NCBI RefSeq assembly: GCF_002150505.1
Contig: NZ_MSSV01000026.1
Coordinates: forward strand, 1-60,049
Direction: 5' to 3'
DNA: 60,049 nucleotides
From: Algoriphagus ratkowskyi
GTDB taxonomy: Bacteria; Bacteroidota; Bacteroidia; Cytophagales; Cyclobacteriaceae
The notes under the pieces were generated by a model. The model saw only the letters and a list, made by a program, of their open reading frames with translations, was not told where the DNA came from and did no database searches. A program made the translations under genes and the position numbers. This document shows positions 33,905 to 42,936 of the stretch, in pieces (within the stretch, counting starts at the first letter, position 1; every line of letters starts with the position of its first letter).

Positions 33905-34957
33905 ATGCAAAACAGAACGGAATCCCTACTACAACAACTTTCTCAGCGTATTTTAATACTCGATGGAGCAATGGGAACCATGATTCAACGATATACCCTC
34001 ACTGAGGAGGATTTTAGAACCCCCGAGCTTGCCTCACATCCCAAATCCCTAAAGGGAAATAATGACCTTCTATCTCTAAGCAAACCTCAGATCATCAAGG
34101 ATATTCATGCTGAATACTTTAAAGCTGGAGCAGATATTATAGAGACAAATACCTTCTCTGCAACAACAATCGCTCAGGCTGACTACAATCTCTCTCATTT
34201 GGCCTATTCAATTAATATAGAATCTGCAAAATTGGCCAGAGAAATAGCAGATGAATTTACTGCTATAAATCCCGATAAGCCCCGCTTTGTAGCTGGAGCA
34301 ATAGGTCCAACGAATAGAACTGCATCACTATCTCCAGATGTAAATGACCCTGGCTACCGTGCGGTTACTTTTGACCAGTTGGCAGAAGCATACTCAGAGC
34401 AAGTGAGAGGTCTGCTAGACGGTGGAGTAGATATCATATTGGTAGAGACGATTTTTGATACGTTGAATGCCAAAGCAGCTTTGTATGCGATACAAGGTGT
34501 ATATGAGGAAAGAAATATTCCATTAGATCCAAAAGATGGCGGAATTCCGATAATGATATCTGGGACAATTACGGATGCATCAGGTCGTACCCTTTCAGGG
34601 CAGACCACAGAGGCATTTTTGATCTCCATATCACATGTTCCTTTACTTTCAGTCGGATTGAATTGTGCACTGGGCGCTAAAGAATTGAGACCCTATTTGA
34701 AGGTGCTGGCTCAAAATGCACCATTCTTTGTGAGTGCTTATCCAAATGCAGGTTTGCCAAATGAATTTGGTCAATATGATCAAGGAGCAAATGAAATGGC
34801 TGATCAGGTTAGAGACTTTTTGAAGGAGGGAATGCTAAATATACTGGGAGGATGCTGCGGAACTACGCCAGAGCATATCTCAGCCTTGGCACAAATGGCT
34901 GCTAATTTTCAGCCTAGAAAAATTCAAGAAGTGGAATTAGAAGAAACGTTGGACTGA
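33905..34957 (+). CDS. metH: Methionine synthase, homocysteine-binding module
   Basis: 350 residues corresponding to the first domain of B12-dependent methionine synthase, encoded separately here. The TIM-barrel signatures LDGAMGTMIQRY (about 18-29), ADIIETNTFSATTIAQADY (about 76-94) and the zinc-ligand cysteines in VGLNCALGAKEL and ILGGCCGTTPEHI (the usual Cys and Cys-Cys) are intact. It binds homocysteine and zinc. The second part of the enzyme is the next gene, 4 nt later. A SAM riboswitch precedes it. Confidence 0.95.
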   Translation: MQNRTESLLQQLSQRILILDGAMGTMIQRYTLTEEDFRTPELASHPKSLKGNNDLLSLSKPQIIKDIHAEYFKAGADIIETNTFSATTIAQADYNLSHLAYSINIESAKLAREIADEFTAINPDKPRFVAGAIGPTNRTASLSPDVNDPGYRAVTFDQLAEAYSEQVRGLLDGGVDIILVETIFDTLNAKAALYAIQGVYEERNIPLDPKDGGIPIMISGTITDASGRTLSGQTTEAFLISISHVPLLSVGLNCALGAKELRPYLKVLAQNAPFFVSAYPNAGLPNEFGQYDQGANEMADQVRDFLKEGMLNILGGCCGTTPEHISALAQMAANFQPRKIQEVELEETLD

Positions 34958-34961
34958 GAAG

Positions 34962-37658
34962 ATGGCTAGAAACAATTACATGAAACTTTCGGGCTTAGAG
35001 CCTTTAGTTTTCACTCCGGAAATCAATTTTGTTAATATTGGCGAGAGGACAAATATTACGGGCTCAAAGAAATTTGCGCGCTTGATATTGAATGGAAATT
35101 ATGATGAAGCACTAGAAGTCGCATTGGATCAAGTGCGAGGAGGTGCTCAAGTGCTGGATGTCTGTATGGACGAAGGTATGCTCGACGGTGAGTTTGCGAT
35201 GGTGAAATTTCTTAATCTCATCGCTTCAGAACCCGAGATTTGTAAAATCCCAATTATGATCGATAGCTCCAAATGGAAGATTATTGTAGCGGGATTGAAG
35301 TGCGTGCAAGGCAAAGGAATTGTGAATTCTATTTCTCTGAAAAACGGTGAGGAAGAATTTATCGAGCAAGCTAAAACAGTTAAGAAATTTGGAGCTGCAG
35401 TAGTTGTGATGGCTTTTGATGAAAAAGGTCAAGCAGATACGTACGAAAGACGAATTGAAATCTGTGAGAGGAGCTACAGGGTTTTGGTAGACAAAATCAA
35501 GTTCAATCCACAGGACATTATTTTTGATCCCAATATCTTCCCAGTGGCTACTGGGATGGACGAGCATCGCAAGAATGCGGTAGATTTTTTCAATGCGACA
35601 AAGTGGATTAAAAAGAATCTTCCTGGAGCCAAAGTGAGTGGTGGAGTAAGTAATGTGAGTTTTTCATTCCGTGGGAACAATCCTGTGAGAGAAGCGATGC
35701 ATGCTGCATTCTTATATCATGCGATCAAGAGCGGGATGGATATGGGAATTGTAAATCCTTCAATGCTTGAGATTTACGATGATATTCCAAAAGACTTGCT
35801 GGAGCGGGTCGAAGATGTTCTTTTTGATAGAAGAGAAGATGCGACTGAGCGGATGCTTGACTTTGCTGAAACTGTAAAATCAGCAGATAAGAAGGAAGTT
35901 GTAAATGAAGCTTGGCGTTCAGATCCTGTTTCAAAAAGGATGGAACATGCACTAGTGAAGGGAATTTTGGACTTTATTATTGAGGATACAGAGGAAGCTA
36001 GAATTGAATATAAAAACCCATTGAAAGTCATAGAAGGACCATTGATGGATGGGATGAATGTGGTGGGCGATCTTTTTGGAGAGGGTAAAATGTTCCTTCC
36101 TCAGGTGGTGAAATCTGCGCGGGTGATGAAAAAGGCCGTGGCTTATTTAGAACCATTTATGCCTTTGCCTGGAGAAGGAGAGGAGAAATCTTCCTTGAAA
36201 AAGATCCTTTTGGCAACTGTAAAAGGAGATGTTCATGATATTGGTAAAAATATAGTAGGTGTAGTTTTAGCGTGCAATAGTTATCAAATCATTGATTTGG
36301 GAGTGATGGTGGATGCTCAGAAAATCATCGACGAAGCAGTAAAGAATAATGTTGATATCATAGGTTTGAGTGGCTTGATCACACCTTCATTAGACGAAAT
36401 GGTGAACGTGGCATCCGAAATGGAGCGTCAGGGAATTAAGATTCCACTACTTATAGGAGGAGCGACGACATCAAGAATTCACACAGCTGTGAAGATTGAC
36501 CCAATTTATAGTGGAACAGTTGTGCACGTGATGGATGCAAGTAAGTCAGTGCCTATCGCAGGAGAAGCAATCTCACCGGATACAAAGGAAGCGTATCGAA
36601 TAAAATACAAAGAAATCTACCAGCAGCTCCGTGTAGATCATGAAGCTAAGCAATCGATAAAGCAATTGGTCACTTATGAGCAAGCTAAGGCCAATCCAGT
36701 GGAAATTGAATGGAGTTCATATACACCTGTTGTTCCAAAGAAATTGGGTAGAACGGTACTGAAAGATCTTGATCTAAACGTAGTTCGAAAGTATATAGAT
36801 TGGACACCATTTTTCAATACTTGGATGCTCAGTGGAAAATTCCCAAAGATATTCTCAGATCCTGTAGTAGGAGCTGAGGCAAAGAAAGTTTACGATGAAG
36901 CCAATGAAATGCTTGATCAAGCCATTGCTGAAAAGTGGCTTACTGCGAATGCAGTATTTGGGCTTTATCCTGTAGTACGGTCTGAAGATGATGCTACAGT
37001 TTTAGATGTAGATGGTAATCCAGTGGCATCCTTCCATTTTTTGCGGCAGCAAGGTAAAAAAGGAAGGGGAGTTCCAAATAGGTCATTAGCTGACTATCTG
37101 CATCCAACTGAGAAAGACTACCTAGGCTGTTTTGCAGTGACTTCAGGTACGGGCATGGAAACAAAATTGGCTGAATTCCAAAAAGATGGGGATGACTACA
37201 ATGATATCATGTTCAAATCAATAGCAGACCGGCTTGCCGAGGCTACTGCGGAATACCTGCATGAATTGGTGAGAAAGGAGTATTGGGGCTATTCTGAAGA
37301 TGAAAATCTAGAAAATGACTCCTTGATTCGTGAAGAATACGCTGGAATTCGCCCTGCTCCAGGATATCCTGCCTGTCCAGAACACTCTGAAAAGGGTACA
37401 ATTTCTAGGCTATTAGATATGGAAAATCAGATTGGTATAGAACTCACTTCGAGCTTTGCAATGTATCCAACATCTTCTGTATCTGGATTTTTCTTTGGCA
37501 ATCCTGAGAGTAAGTATTTCGGTCTTGGCAAAATAGGAGAGGATCAAGTGGCAAGTTATGCTAAACGTAAAGGTATGACGCTTCGTGATGCTGAGCGTGC
37601 ACTTTCTCCAAATCTAGCATATCAACCTAATTTAACCCTTGTCGAACCTACTGCCTGA
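34962..37658 (+). CDS. metH: Methionine synthase, folate, B12 and activation modules
   Basis: 898 residues. N-terminal methyltetrahydrofolate (pterin) domain (about 17-270; NIGERTNITGSKKF, DINVxxG-like LDVCMDEGM, GGVSNVSFSFRG), then a four-helix cap (about 300-395), the cobalamin domain with the lower-ligand His motif VKGDVHDIGKNIVG (about 425-438), and the SAM-dependent reactivation domain (about 560-898) with RPAPGYPACPEHSEKG and MYPTSSVSGFFFG. It transfers methyl from methyltetrahydrofolate to homocysteine via cobalamin. Together with the preceding gene it is a complete but split MetH. Confidence 0.95.
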   Translation: MARNNYMKLSGLEPLVFTPEINFVNIGERTNITGSKKFARLILNGNYDEALEVALDQVRGGAQVLDVCMDEGMLDGEFAMVKFLNLIASEPEICKIPIMIDSSKWKIIVAGLKCVQGKGIVNSISLKNGEEEFIEQAKTVKKFGAAVVVMAFDEKGQADTYERRIEICERSYRVLVDKIKFNPQDIIFDPNIFPVATGMDEHRKNAVDFFNATKWIKKNLPGAKVSGGVSNVSFSFRGNNPVREAMHAAFLYHAIKSGMDMGIVNPSMLEIYDDIPKDLLERVEDVLFDRREDATERMLDFAETVKSADKKEVVNEAWRSDPVSKRMEHALVKGILDFIIEDTEEARIEYKNPLKVIEGPLMDGMNVVGDLFGEGKMFLPQVVKSARVMKKAVAYLEPFMPLPGEGEEKSSLKKILLATVKGDVHDIGKNIVGVVLACNSYQIIDLGVMVDAQKIIDEAVKNNVDIIGLSGLITPSLDEMVNVASEMERQGIKIPLLIGGATTSRIHTAVKIDPIYSGTVVHVMDASKSVPIAGEAISPDTKEAYRIKYKEIYQQLRVDHEAKQSIKQLVTYEQAKANPVEIEWSSYTPVVPKKLGRTVLKDLDLNVVRKYIDWTPFFNTWMLSGKFPKIFSDPVVGAEAKKVYDEANEMLDQAIAEKWLTANAVFGLYPVVRSEDDATVLDVDGNPVASFHFLRQQGKKGRGVPNRSLADYLHPTEKDYLGCFAVTSGTGMETKLAEFQKDGDDYNDIMFKSIADRLAEATAEYLHELVRKEYWGYSEDENLENDSLIREEYAGIRPAPGYPACPEHSEKGTISRLLDMENQIGIELTSSFAMYPTSSVSGFFFGNPESKYFGLGKIGEDQVASYAKRKGMTLRDAERALSPNLAYQPNLTLVEPTA

Positions 37659-37772
37659 AACCCAGAATGACAGTAATCGCCATGCAATGGTATGATTATT
37701 TGCCTTGCGAGAAATCCCACCAAAACGATTCCGGGACAGGTATTCAGACTTTAATAAAGCAACTACTAACAG

Positions 37773-38726
37773 ATGAAAATCACAGAACACTTGGGGAGCG
37801 CTACAAAGACGCTATTTTCCTTTGAAATATTACCTCCGCTAAAAGGTCAAAGTTTGAAAGAATTACTTGAAGGAATTGCCCCTTTGATGGATTTCAATCC
37901 TCCCTTTGTAGATGTGACCTATCACAGAGAAGAATTCATTTACAAGAAGCATCCAAATGGATTGCTACAAAAAATAAGTACCAAAAAGAGGCCTGGGACT
38001 GTTGGAATCTGTGCGGCTATAATGAATCGCTTTCATATTGATGCAGTTCCGCATATTTTGTGCGGCGGATTTACCAAGGAGGAAACAGAAAATGCATTGA
38101 TTGATCTTAACTTTATAGGTGTAGAGAATGTTCTAGCACTTCGTGGAGATGCTCCTAAAACTGAAGGGAAATTTATCCCAGAAATTGATGGTCATGGTTT
38201 TGCCAGTGAATTGGTAGAACAGATTAAGATGATGAATGAGGGTAGATATCTCCATGAAGAAACGGAAATTGGGTTTCAAACTGATTTTTGTGTAGGTGTG
38301 GCTGGGTATCCTGAGAAGCATTTTGAAGCTCCTTCTTTACGATTTGATTTGAAATATTTGAAAGAAAAAGTTGAAAAAGGAGCAGAGTATATCGTGACAC
38401 AGATGTTTTTTGATAATGAGAAATTTTTCAAATTTGTCGCTGATGTTAGGGCAGCAGGAATTACCGTGCCGATCATTCCTGGAATCAAGCCGATTACAAC
38501 TTTAGGACAAATCACTATGCTTCCGAGAACATTCTTCTTGGACTTGCCAGATCTGTTGATGGATGAATTGGAAAAGTGTAAAACCAATGCTGAAGTCAAA
38601 GAAGTTGGAATTGAGTGGTCAATTCAGCAGTCCAAGGAATTGGTGAAAAAGGGTGTTCCATCACTTCATTTCTACACCATGAGTAAAGCTGATACTACGT
38701 ATAAAATTGCGAAGGAAATATTTTAA
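37773..38726 (+). CDS. metF: Methylenetetrahydrofolate reductase
   Basis: FAD enzyme that reduces 5,10-methylene-THF to 5-methyl-THF, the methyl donor for MetH. 317 residues, typical TIM barrel: FEILPPLKGQSLKELLEGI (16-34, with the catalytic Glu), VDVTYHRE, ENVLALRGDAPKT (about 118-130), TDFCVGVAGYPEKHFEAPS (about 170-187), YIVTQMFFDNEKFFKF and IPIIPGIKPI. It lies 114 nt after metH, probably in the same riboswitch-controlled transcript, and a strong bidirectional terminator follows. Confidence 0.96.
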   Translation: MKITEHLGSATKTLFSFEILPPLKGQSLKELLEGIAPLMDFNPPFVDVTYHREEFIYKKHPNGLLQKISTKKRPGTVGICAAIMNRFHIDAVPHILCGGFTKEETENALIDLNFIGVENVLALRGDAPKTEGKFIPEIDGHGFASELVEQIKMMNEGRYLHEETEIGFQTDFCVGVAGYPEKHFEAPSLRFDLKYLKEKVEKGAEYIVTQMFFDNEKFFKFVADVRAAGITVPIIPGIKPITTLGQITMLPRTFFLDLPDLLMDELEKCKTNAEVKEVGIEWSIQQSKELVKKGVPSLHFYTMSKADTTYKIAKEIF

Positions 38727-38840
38727 CTAGGATATTGGACTCATATCCATTTTCGTGTGTCTTCAAAATTGAAATAGTATAAATGACTTTGGCAATTTGT
38801 GTAGACCCAAATGGCGGACATGTTATTTGATTAATATAAA

Positions 38841-38873
38841 AAAAGCCTTCTGAATTATGTTCAGAAGGCTTTT
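38841..38873. terminator. Bidirectional terminator metF / lipoprotein
   Basis: Perfect 14-bp inverted repeat AAAAGCCTTCTGAA / TTCAGAAGGCTTTT with a 5-nt loop, flanked by A and T runs, in the spacer where the two genes converge. Confidence 0.93.
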
Positions 38874-38893
38874 AGATGTTAGTGGTTTGTAAA

Positions 38894-39421
38894 TTAGTCT
38901 CTTTGAAGATTTACAGTGATTTTCTCATATTTTCTCTTAGTGTCATCACTTAGTTTGTCAAAGTTTTTATCTAACCAATCCATACTTTCTTTAGTAGCAG
39001 TTTCAATATCTTTTGCTATAACTTTAGTTCCATCCTTCATATTAGTCGAAGTTTTTCCCCACCAGTTATCGACATTGTCCATATGCATCTTGGCAGTTCT
39101 TTCGAAGTTATCGGCTTCTGCTTTTCCGTTTTTAATTGCTACTTCGTAACGTTCCTCAAGCATTTCTAAGTTGTCATCTTCGACATCTAAGTCTTTGTAA
39201 ACTTTGTCTGCTCTAGACTCTAAGCTATCAAATCTTTCATCGATCCAAGACCAATTATGGACTGGTACAGTTTTAACAGCTCTTTCTACGCTATCCACAT
39301 AGTTTTCTAAATTCTTTGTTGCCTGAACTCTATCCGCTTCTGTGTAATTTTTGGTCTCACACGAGTATAAGGCTACTGTAGCTACTACTGCTCCGATAAT
39401 TAAAGTTGCTTTCGTTTTCAT
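38894..39421 (-). CDS. Predicted helical lipoprotein
   Basis: 175 residues. Signal sequence with lipobox LYSC (Cys21). The rest is strongly charged and helical (RVQATKNLENYVDSVERAVK, DERFDSLESRADKVYKDLD, NLEMLEERYEVAIKNGKAEADNFERTAK, MDWLDKNFDKLSDDTKRKYEK), likely coiled-coil or four-helix. Family not recognised. It stands alone; the mRNA ends at the terminator shared with metF. Probably a periplasmic envelope protein, judging only by the lipobox and composition. Confidence 0.8.
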   Translation of the reverse strand: MKTKATLIIGAVVATVALYSCETKNYTEADRVQATKNLENYVDSVERAVKTVPVHNWSWIDERFDSLESRADKVYKDLDVEDDNLEMLEERYEVAIKNGKAEADNFERTAKMHMDNVDNWWGKTSTNMKDGTKVIAKDIETATKESMDWLDKNFDKLSDDTKRKYEKITVNLQRD

Positions 39422-39758
39422 TTTAAAGTTAGTTTTAAATGTAAAAAGGTTTTGATGGTTAATTCTATTAAGAATGTTTGCAATACTGTCACCAAGCTTT
39501 CGTTTCTACACGGTAATTAACTAGAATGTAGTCCTAACTGCACTAATAGGCGTTTTAGGTGAAATAGTTGCGAATAGTAACTTTAAAATTAATCCCCAAA
39601 TTATGAAAATTATTGCCCAATATTTCCATATTTCAAGCATTCTGCCTCTTTAGTCCTATGTGAATCCTACCTGAACATTGTTTGTGTCAATTTGACTTAA
39701 ACATGCTTTTGTTATTTATTTAGGGCGGGAGAATAAGGGGTATTTGGTAACTTGGAGG
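39422..39758. other. Spacer ahead of the HMG-CoA lyase gene
   Basis: Divergent intergenic stretch of 337 nt between the lipoprotein and the HMG-CoA lyase genes; AT-rich and without a convincing gene, hairpin or full promoter match. A GGAGG box (39754-39758) lies immediately before the lyase ATG, too close to act as a standard ribosome-binding site. Confidence 0.4.
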
Positions 39759-40613
39759 ATGATTAAACTGATAGAATGTCCACGGGATGCGATGCAGGGA
39801 ATTCCCGCTTTTATAGATACAGCGATTAAAGCGGCTTACATCAATCAACTGCTGGAAGTTGGCTTTGATACGATAGATTTTGGGAGTTTTGTGAGCCCTA
39901 AAGCGATCCCTCAAATGCGGGACACGGCTGAAGTGTTGAGTTTGCTAGATCTACATAATTCTAAGAGTAAGCTTCTTGCTATTGTCGCCAATGTGCGAGG
40001 GGCAGAGGATGCAATGGAATTTCCAGAGATTGATTACCTAGGTTTTCCGCTTTCTGTCTCGGAGACTTTTCAAAAGCGAAATACTAATGCTAGTATCAAA
40101 CAGGCATTAATCACAGTAGAAGAGATTCAAAATCTCTGCGAAGTAAAAGGAAAAACATTGGTCACCTACCTGAGTATGGGCTTTGGAAATCCCTATGGAG
40201 ATCGCTATTCACCGGAGTTAGTCGCCGGGTTTGTTGACAAATTAGATCAGTTGGGTGTGAAAATAATCTCTTTATCTGATACGATTGGAGTGGCTGATCC
40301 AGCCTTGATTACCAGTTTGCTAAGTCTTCAGATTTCTGCTTTTCCTCATATTGAATTTGGTGCGCATCTCCATAGCAGGCCAGAGGATATTGCGGCCAAA
40401 GTACGAGCAGGAGCAAAAGCGGGTTGTAGAAGATTTGATGGAGCACTCAAAGGATTTGGAGGTTGCCCGATGGCCAAGGATGAATTAGTTGGTAATATGG
40501 CTACAGAGGTGATGATTGAGACTTTAGAAGCTTCTGGTTTTGATCTAAAACTTAATAGAGCGGAATTTGGAGAGGCAATGAAGTTGGCTGGGTTTGTTTT
40601 TAATCCATACTAG
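39759..40613 (+). CDS. Hydroxymethylglutaryl-CoA lyase-like protein
   Basis: 284 residues from the ATG; an in-frame TTG 15 nt upstream adds nothing. HMGL-like TIM barrel: IECPRDAMQGIPAFIDTAIKAAYINQLLEVGFDTIDFGSFVSPKAIPQM (4-53), SLSDTIGVADPALI and, near the end, GAHLHSRPED with metal-binding His, plus GFGGCPMAKDELVGNMATE where the reactive Cys sits. The enzyme splits HMG-CoA into acetoacetate and acetyl-CoA in leucine breakdown. The usual first motif DGLQN is replaced by CPRDAMQ, so a related aldolase is possible. Transcribed alone; converges with dprA 2 nt later. Confidence 0.9.
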   Translation: MIKLIECPRDAMQGIPAFIDTAIKAAYINQLLEVGFDTIDFGSFVSPKAIPQMRDTAEVLSLLDLHNSKSKLLAIVANVRGAEDAMEFPEIDYLGFPLSVSETFQKRNTNASIKQALITVEEIQNLCEVKGKTLVTYLSMGFGNPYGDRYSPELVAGFVDKLDQLGVKIISLSDTIGVADPALITSLLSLQISAFPHIEFGAHLHSRPEDIAAKVRAGAKAGCRRFDGALKGFGGCPMAKDELVGNMATEVMIETLEASGFDLKLNRAEFGEAMKLAGFVFNPY

Positions 40614-40614
40614 T

Positions 40615-41733
40615 TTAAACCAATAACCTATACTTCTTCCCCGGCAAAGACTTTACTATCCCCTCAAATTCCAAAGCCAGAAGTTTCGAAGAGAGTAATC
40701 CAAGGGGTATTTCCGTAGTAATACTCAGTGAATCGATCTCAACTTCGCCTTTTTCCTGTAAAAGTTTAAGAATTTCTTGCTCATCATTATCCCGATTTGT
40801 CATATCTAATTGCGGCTTCTGAGTTTTCACTTCCCCAGGTTTGCTCCAAAAAAGAGCTTCTGCTATGTCATTTGGTCCTGTATAGATATTAGCTTTCATT
40901 TTCTTGATAAGGAGATTGCAGCCTTCACTGAATTGGGATTGTAAGTTTCCAGGTACAGCAAAGACATCCTTGTCGTAACTATAAGCAATCTCAGCGGTGA
41001 TCAGTGCACCACCTTTTTCGGCGGCTTCGACGACGATCAATGCGTCAGAAAGGCTGGCTATAATTCTGTTTCTTGCGGGAAAATTCCCTGGAACCATTGT
41101 GCTTCCAGGTGCATATTCACTGATCAAGGCTCCAGTTTCAATGATAGACTCGGCAGTTTTTCTATGCACAGCCGGGTAAATTCTATCGATTGAAGATCCC
41201 ATCACTGCAATGGTTGGCAGGCCAAGTGCCAAAGCTGCTCGGTGAGCCTCGATGTCTATCCCGTAGGCCAAACCTGAAATAATCGCAGGTTGATAAATGG
41301 CCAAATCTTCTATGATTTTTCGAGTTGCAGATTTTCCGTAGTTGGTTGCACTTCGAGTTCCTACTATTCCAACTGTCCTTTCGAAGTTTAGCTTAGTTTT
41401 ACCTTGAGCAAAAAATACAACAGGACTATCTTCCTGCATTTTGAATCGTTGAGGGAAATCAGGGTGTAAGGGAGTGAGGATCTGAAAATGCTTTTTCTCA
41501 CATTCATTGATTAGTTTATCAGCCTTTCGAAGAAGTTCCACTTCTTGATTTCGAAGATCGAGCAATTTTTCTCCAACTTTAGGAGTCTTGGCTACTTTGC
41601 CTTTTGGGAGTTTAAAAAAATATTTAGCCGAACCCGAATAGGCTATAATTGCTTTGAATACTCCAGGCCCAATTTTTGGAGCAAGTGATAATGCTAAAAG
41701 ATATCGTAAATCGTCATTGTCCTGATTTTGCAT
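40615..41733 (-). CDS. dprA: DNA-processing protein DprA
   Basis: 372 residues. DprA/Smf binds single-stranded DNA during natural transformation and loads RecA. N-terminal SAM-like helices (about 7-70), then the Rossmann core with VGTRSATNYGKSATRKIIEDL (about 120-140), SGLAYGIDIEAHRAAL (about 147-162), MGSSIDRIYPAVHRKTAE and SEYAPGSTMVPGNFPARNRIIASLSDALIVVEAAEKGGALITA, and a C-terminal winged helix (about 310-370). Start at the first ATG, which overlaps the MerR gene end by 20 bp, so translation is coupled. It does not show on its own that the strain is competent. Confidence 0.95.
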   Translation of the reverse strand: MQNQDNDDLRYLLALSLAPKIGPGVFKAIIAYSGSAKYFFKLPKGKVAKTPKVGEKLLDLRNQEVELLRKADKLINECEKKHFQILTPLHPDFPQRFKMQEDSPVVFFAQGKTKLNFERTVGIVGTRSATNYGKSATRKIIEDLAIYQPAIISGLAYGIDIEAHRAALALGLPTIAVMGSSIDRIYPAVHRKTAESIIETGALISEYAPGSTMVPGNFPARNRIIASLSDALIVVEAAEKGGALITAEIAYSYDKDVFAVPGNLQSQFSEGCNLLIKKMKANIYTGPNDIAEALFWSKPGEVKTQKPQLDMTNRDNDEQEILKLLQEKGEVEIDSLSITTEIPLGLLSSKLLALEFEGIVKSLPGKKYRLLV

Positions 41734-42067
41734 TGAATTGATCCCGGATATTGATTAAAAAATCTTTGATCTCTTGAAGCCTTTGGACAGCCTGTACCTT
41801 ATCAAAGCCCTGATCTTTTCCAGCTTTGATCACTTCCTGGGCACCCTGAAGTGTATAACCCTTTTCCTTTACCAGATGGTAGATGTACTTAATCTTCTGT
41901 ATGTCAATCTTGGTATACCGACGATTTCCTTTTCTATCCTTTTTTGGACGAATAATATCAAACTCACCTTCCCAATATCGAATCAGTGAAGGAGCCACTT
42001 TGAACATCAACGCTACTTCCCCGATGGAATGATATTTTTTTTCTATTTCTCGCTCTTTGTATGGCAC
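41714..42067 (-). CDS. MerR-family transcriptional regulator
   Basis: 117 residues with a GTG start; the next in-frame ATG is too far in. N-terminal winged-helix motif YHSIGEVALMFKVAPSLIRYWEGEFDIIRPKKDRKGNRRYTKIDIQKIKYI (11-62) is clear, followed by LVKEKGYTLQGAQEVIKAG and a short tail, too short for a ligand-binding domain. Effector unknown. The dprA gene overlaps it by 20 bp, so they form an operon. Such short MerR proteins beside dprA are common in Bacteroidota as far as I recall, but no function is known to me. Confidence 0.88.
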   Translation of the reverse strand: MPYKEREIEKKYHSIGEVALMFKVAPSLIRYWEGEFDIIRPKKDRKGNRRYTKIDIQKIKYIYHLVKEKGYTLQGAQEVIKAGKDQGFDKVQAVQRLQEIKDFLINIRDQFNAKSGQ

Positions 42068-42156
42068 GGCAAAAATTGTCTTTGAGTCTAAATTAATGAA
42101 AATGCAATAATTTCTTCAACAAGTACTTGAACTCCTCGAGAAAAAAAACGATTATT

Positions 42157-42861
42157 TTATCGATTTAGTGTTTGGAGCATTTGAATTGCTGCTAATCCAG
42201 CTGTTTCAGTTCTTAATCTTGCGTTTCCCAAAGATACTGGCTTAAATCCTGCATCAAATGCTTTCTGAATTTCTATTGGATCAAAATCGCCTTCAGGACC
42301 GATTAAAATCAGATATTTCTCATTTGGAATAGCAATATCGAATAAATGATGATCATGATTCTCATCCACATAAGCGATGAACTTCTGATAATCTTCAAAA
42401 TCTTTTGAATCTAAGATTTCATCTAATTTTGAAATTGGGTGAAGACTAGGGATTCTATACTTCAAGCTTTGCTTACAGGCAGAAATCATTTTTTTCTCCA
42501 ATCGATCAGTCTTCAGATAGCTTCTTTCAGAATTCATTGTTTCCAAAAGAGTGAGTTCATGAAAACCAATTTCTGTAATTTTCTCCACCATCCATTCCAT
42601 ACGATCTGGGCTTTTGGTGGGAGCGATGGCCAAATGAATATGAAAATTTTCTTCTGGAACTTCTGTGGTATGGATAACTTTCAAACTTGTCTTTTTAGGA
42701 TTTGCTTCTAGAATCACACATTCATAGAGACTTCCGTCACCATTTGTGACAAAGACTTTATCTCCTTGCTTCTTGCGGAGGACACGACAAAGATGCTTAG
42801 ACTCATCTGCTTCCAGATTGATAAGAGGAGGTTTACTGTTTTCTTGAAAAAAGAGCTGCAT
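42157..42861 (-). CDS. rsmE: 16S rRNA (uracil(1498)-N(3))-methyltransferase
   Basis: 234 residues from the ATG; an in-frame TTG two codons upstream was rejected. SPOUT-fold methyltransferase with N-terminal PUA-like domain (HLCRVLRKKQGDKVFVTNGDG, about 22-45) and C-terminal knot: APTKSPDRMEWMVEKITEIG (about 83-102), LIGPEGDFDPIEIQKAFDAGFKPVSLGNARLRTETAGLAAIQML (about 186-230). It methylates U1498 of 16S rRNA with SAM. It follows a terminator directly behind deaD, so it probably has its own start signal; TTTTGCC lies right before the ATG. Confidence 0.95.
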   Translation of the reverse strand: MQLFFQENSKPPLINLEADESKHLCRVLRKKQGDKVFVTNGDGSLYECVILEANPKKTSLKVIHTTEVPEENFHIHLAIAPTKSPDRMEWMVEKITEIGFHELTLLETMNSERSYLKTDRLEKKMISACKQSLKYRIPSLHPISKLDEILDSKDFEDYQKFIAYVDENHDHHLFDIAIPNEKYLILIGPEGDFDPIEIQKAFDAGFKPVSLGNARLRTETAGLAAIQMLQTLNR

Positions 42862-42881
42862 GGGCAAAATAACTTAGATAC

Positions 42882-42912
42882 AAAAAAAGCACATTTCCGT
42901 GAAGAAATGTGC
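42882..42912 (-). terminator. Terminator downstream of deaD
   Basis: Arms GCACATTT / AAATGTGC (42889-42896 and 42905-42912); on the minus strand the hairpin is followed by seven T. It lies 25 nt after the deaD stop codon. Confidence 0.88.
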
Positions 42913-42936
42913 CTTTGTACTATATAACCTATAACC

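Noticed and set aside
39744..39758. TTG start for the HMG-CoA lyase gene
   Set aside because: The ATG at 39759 matches the usual N-terminus; TTG adds five residues without support.
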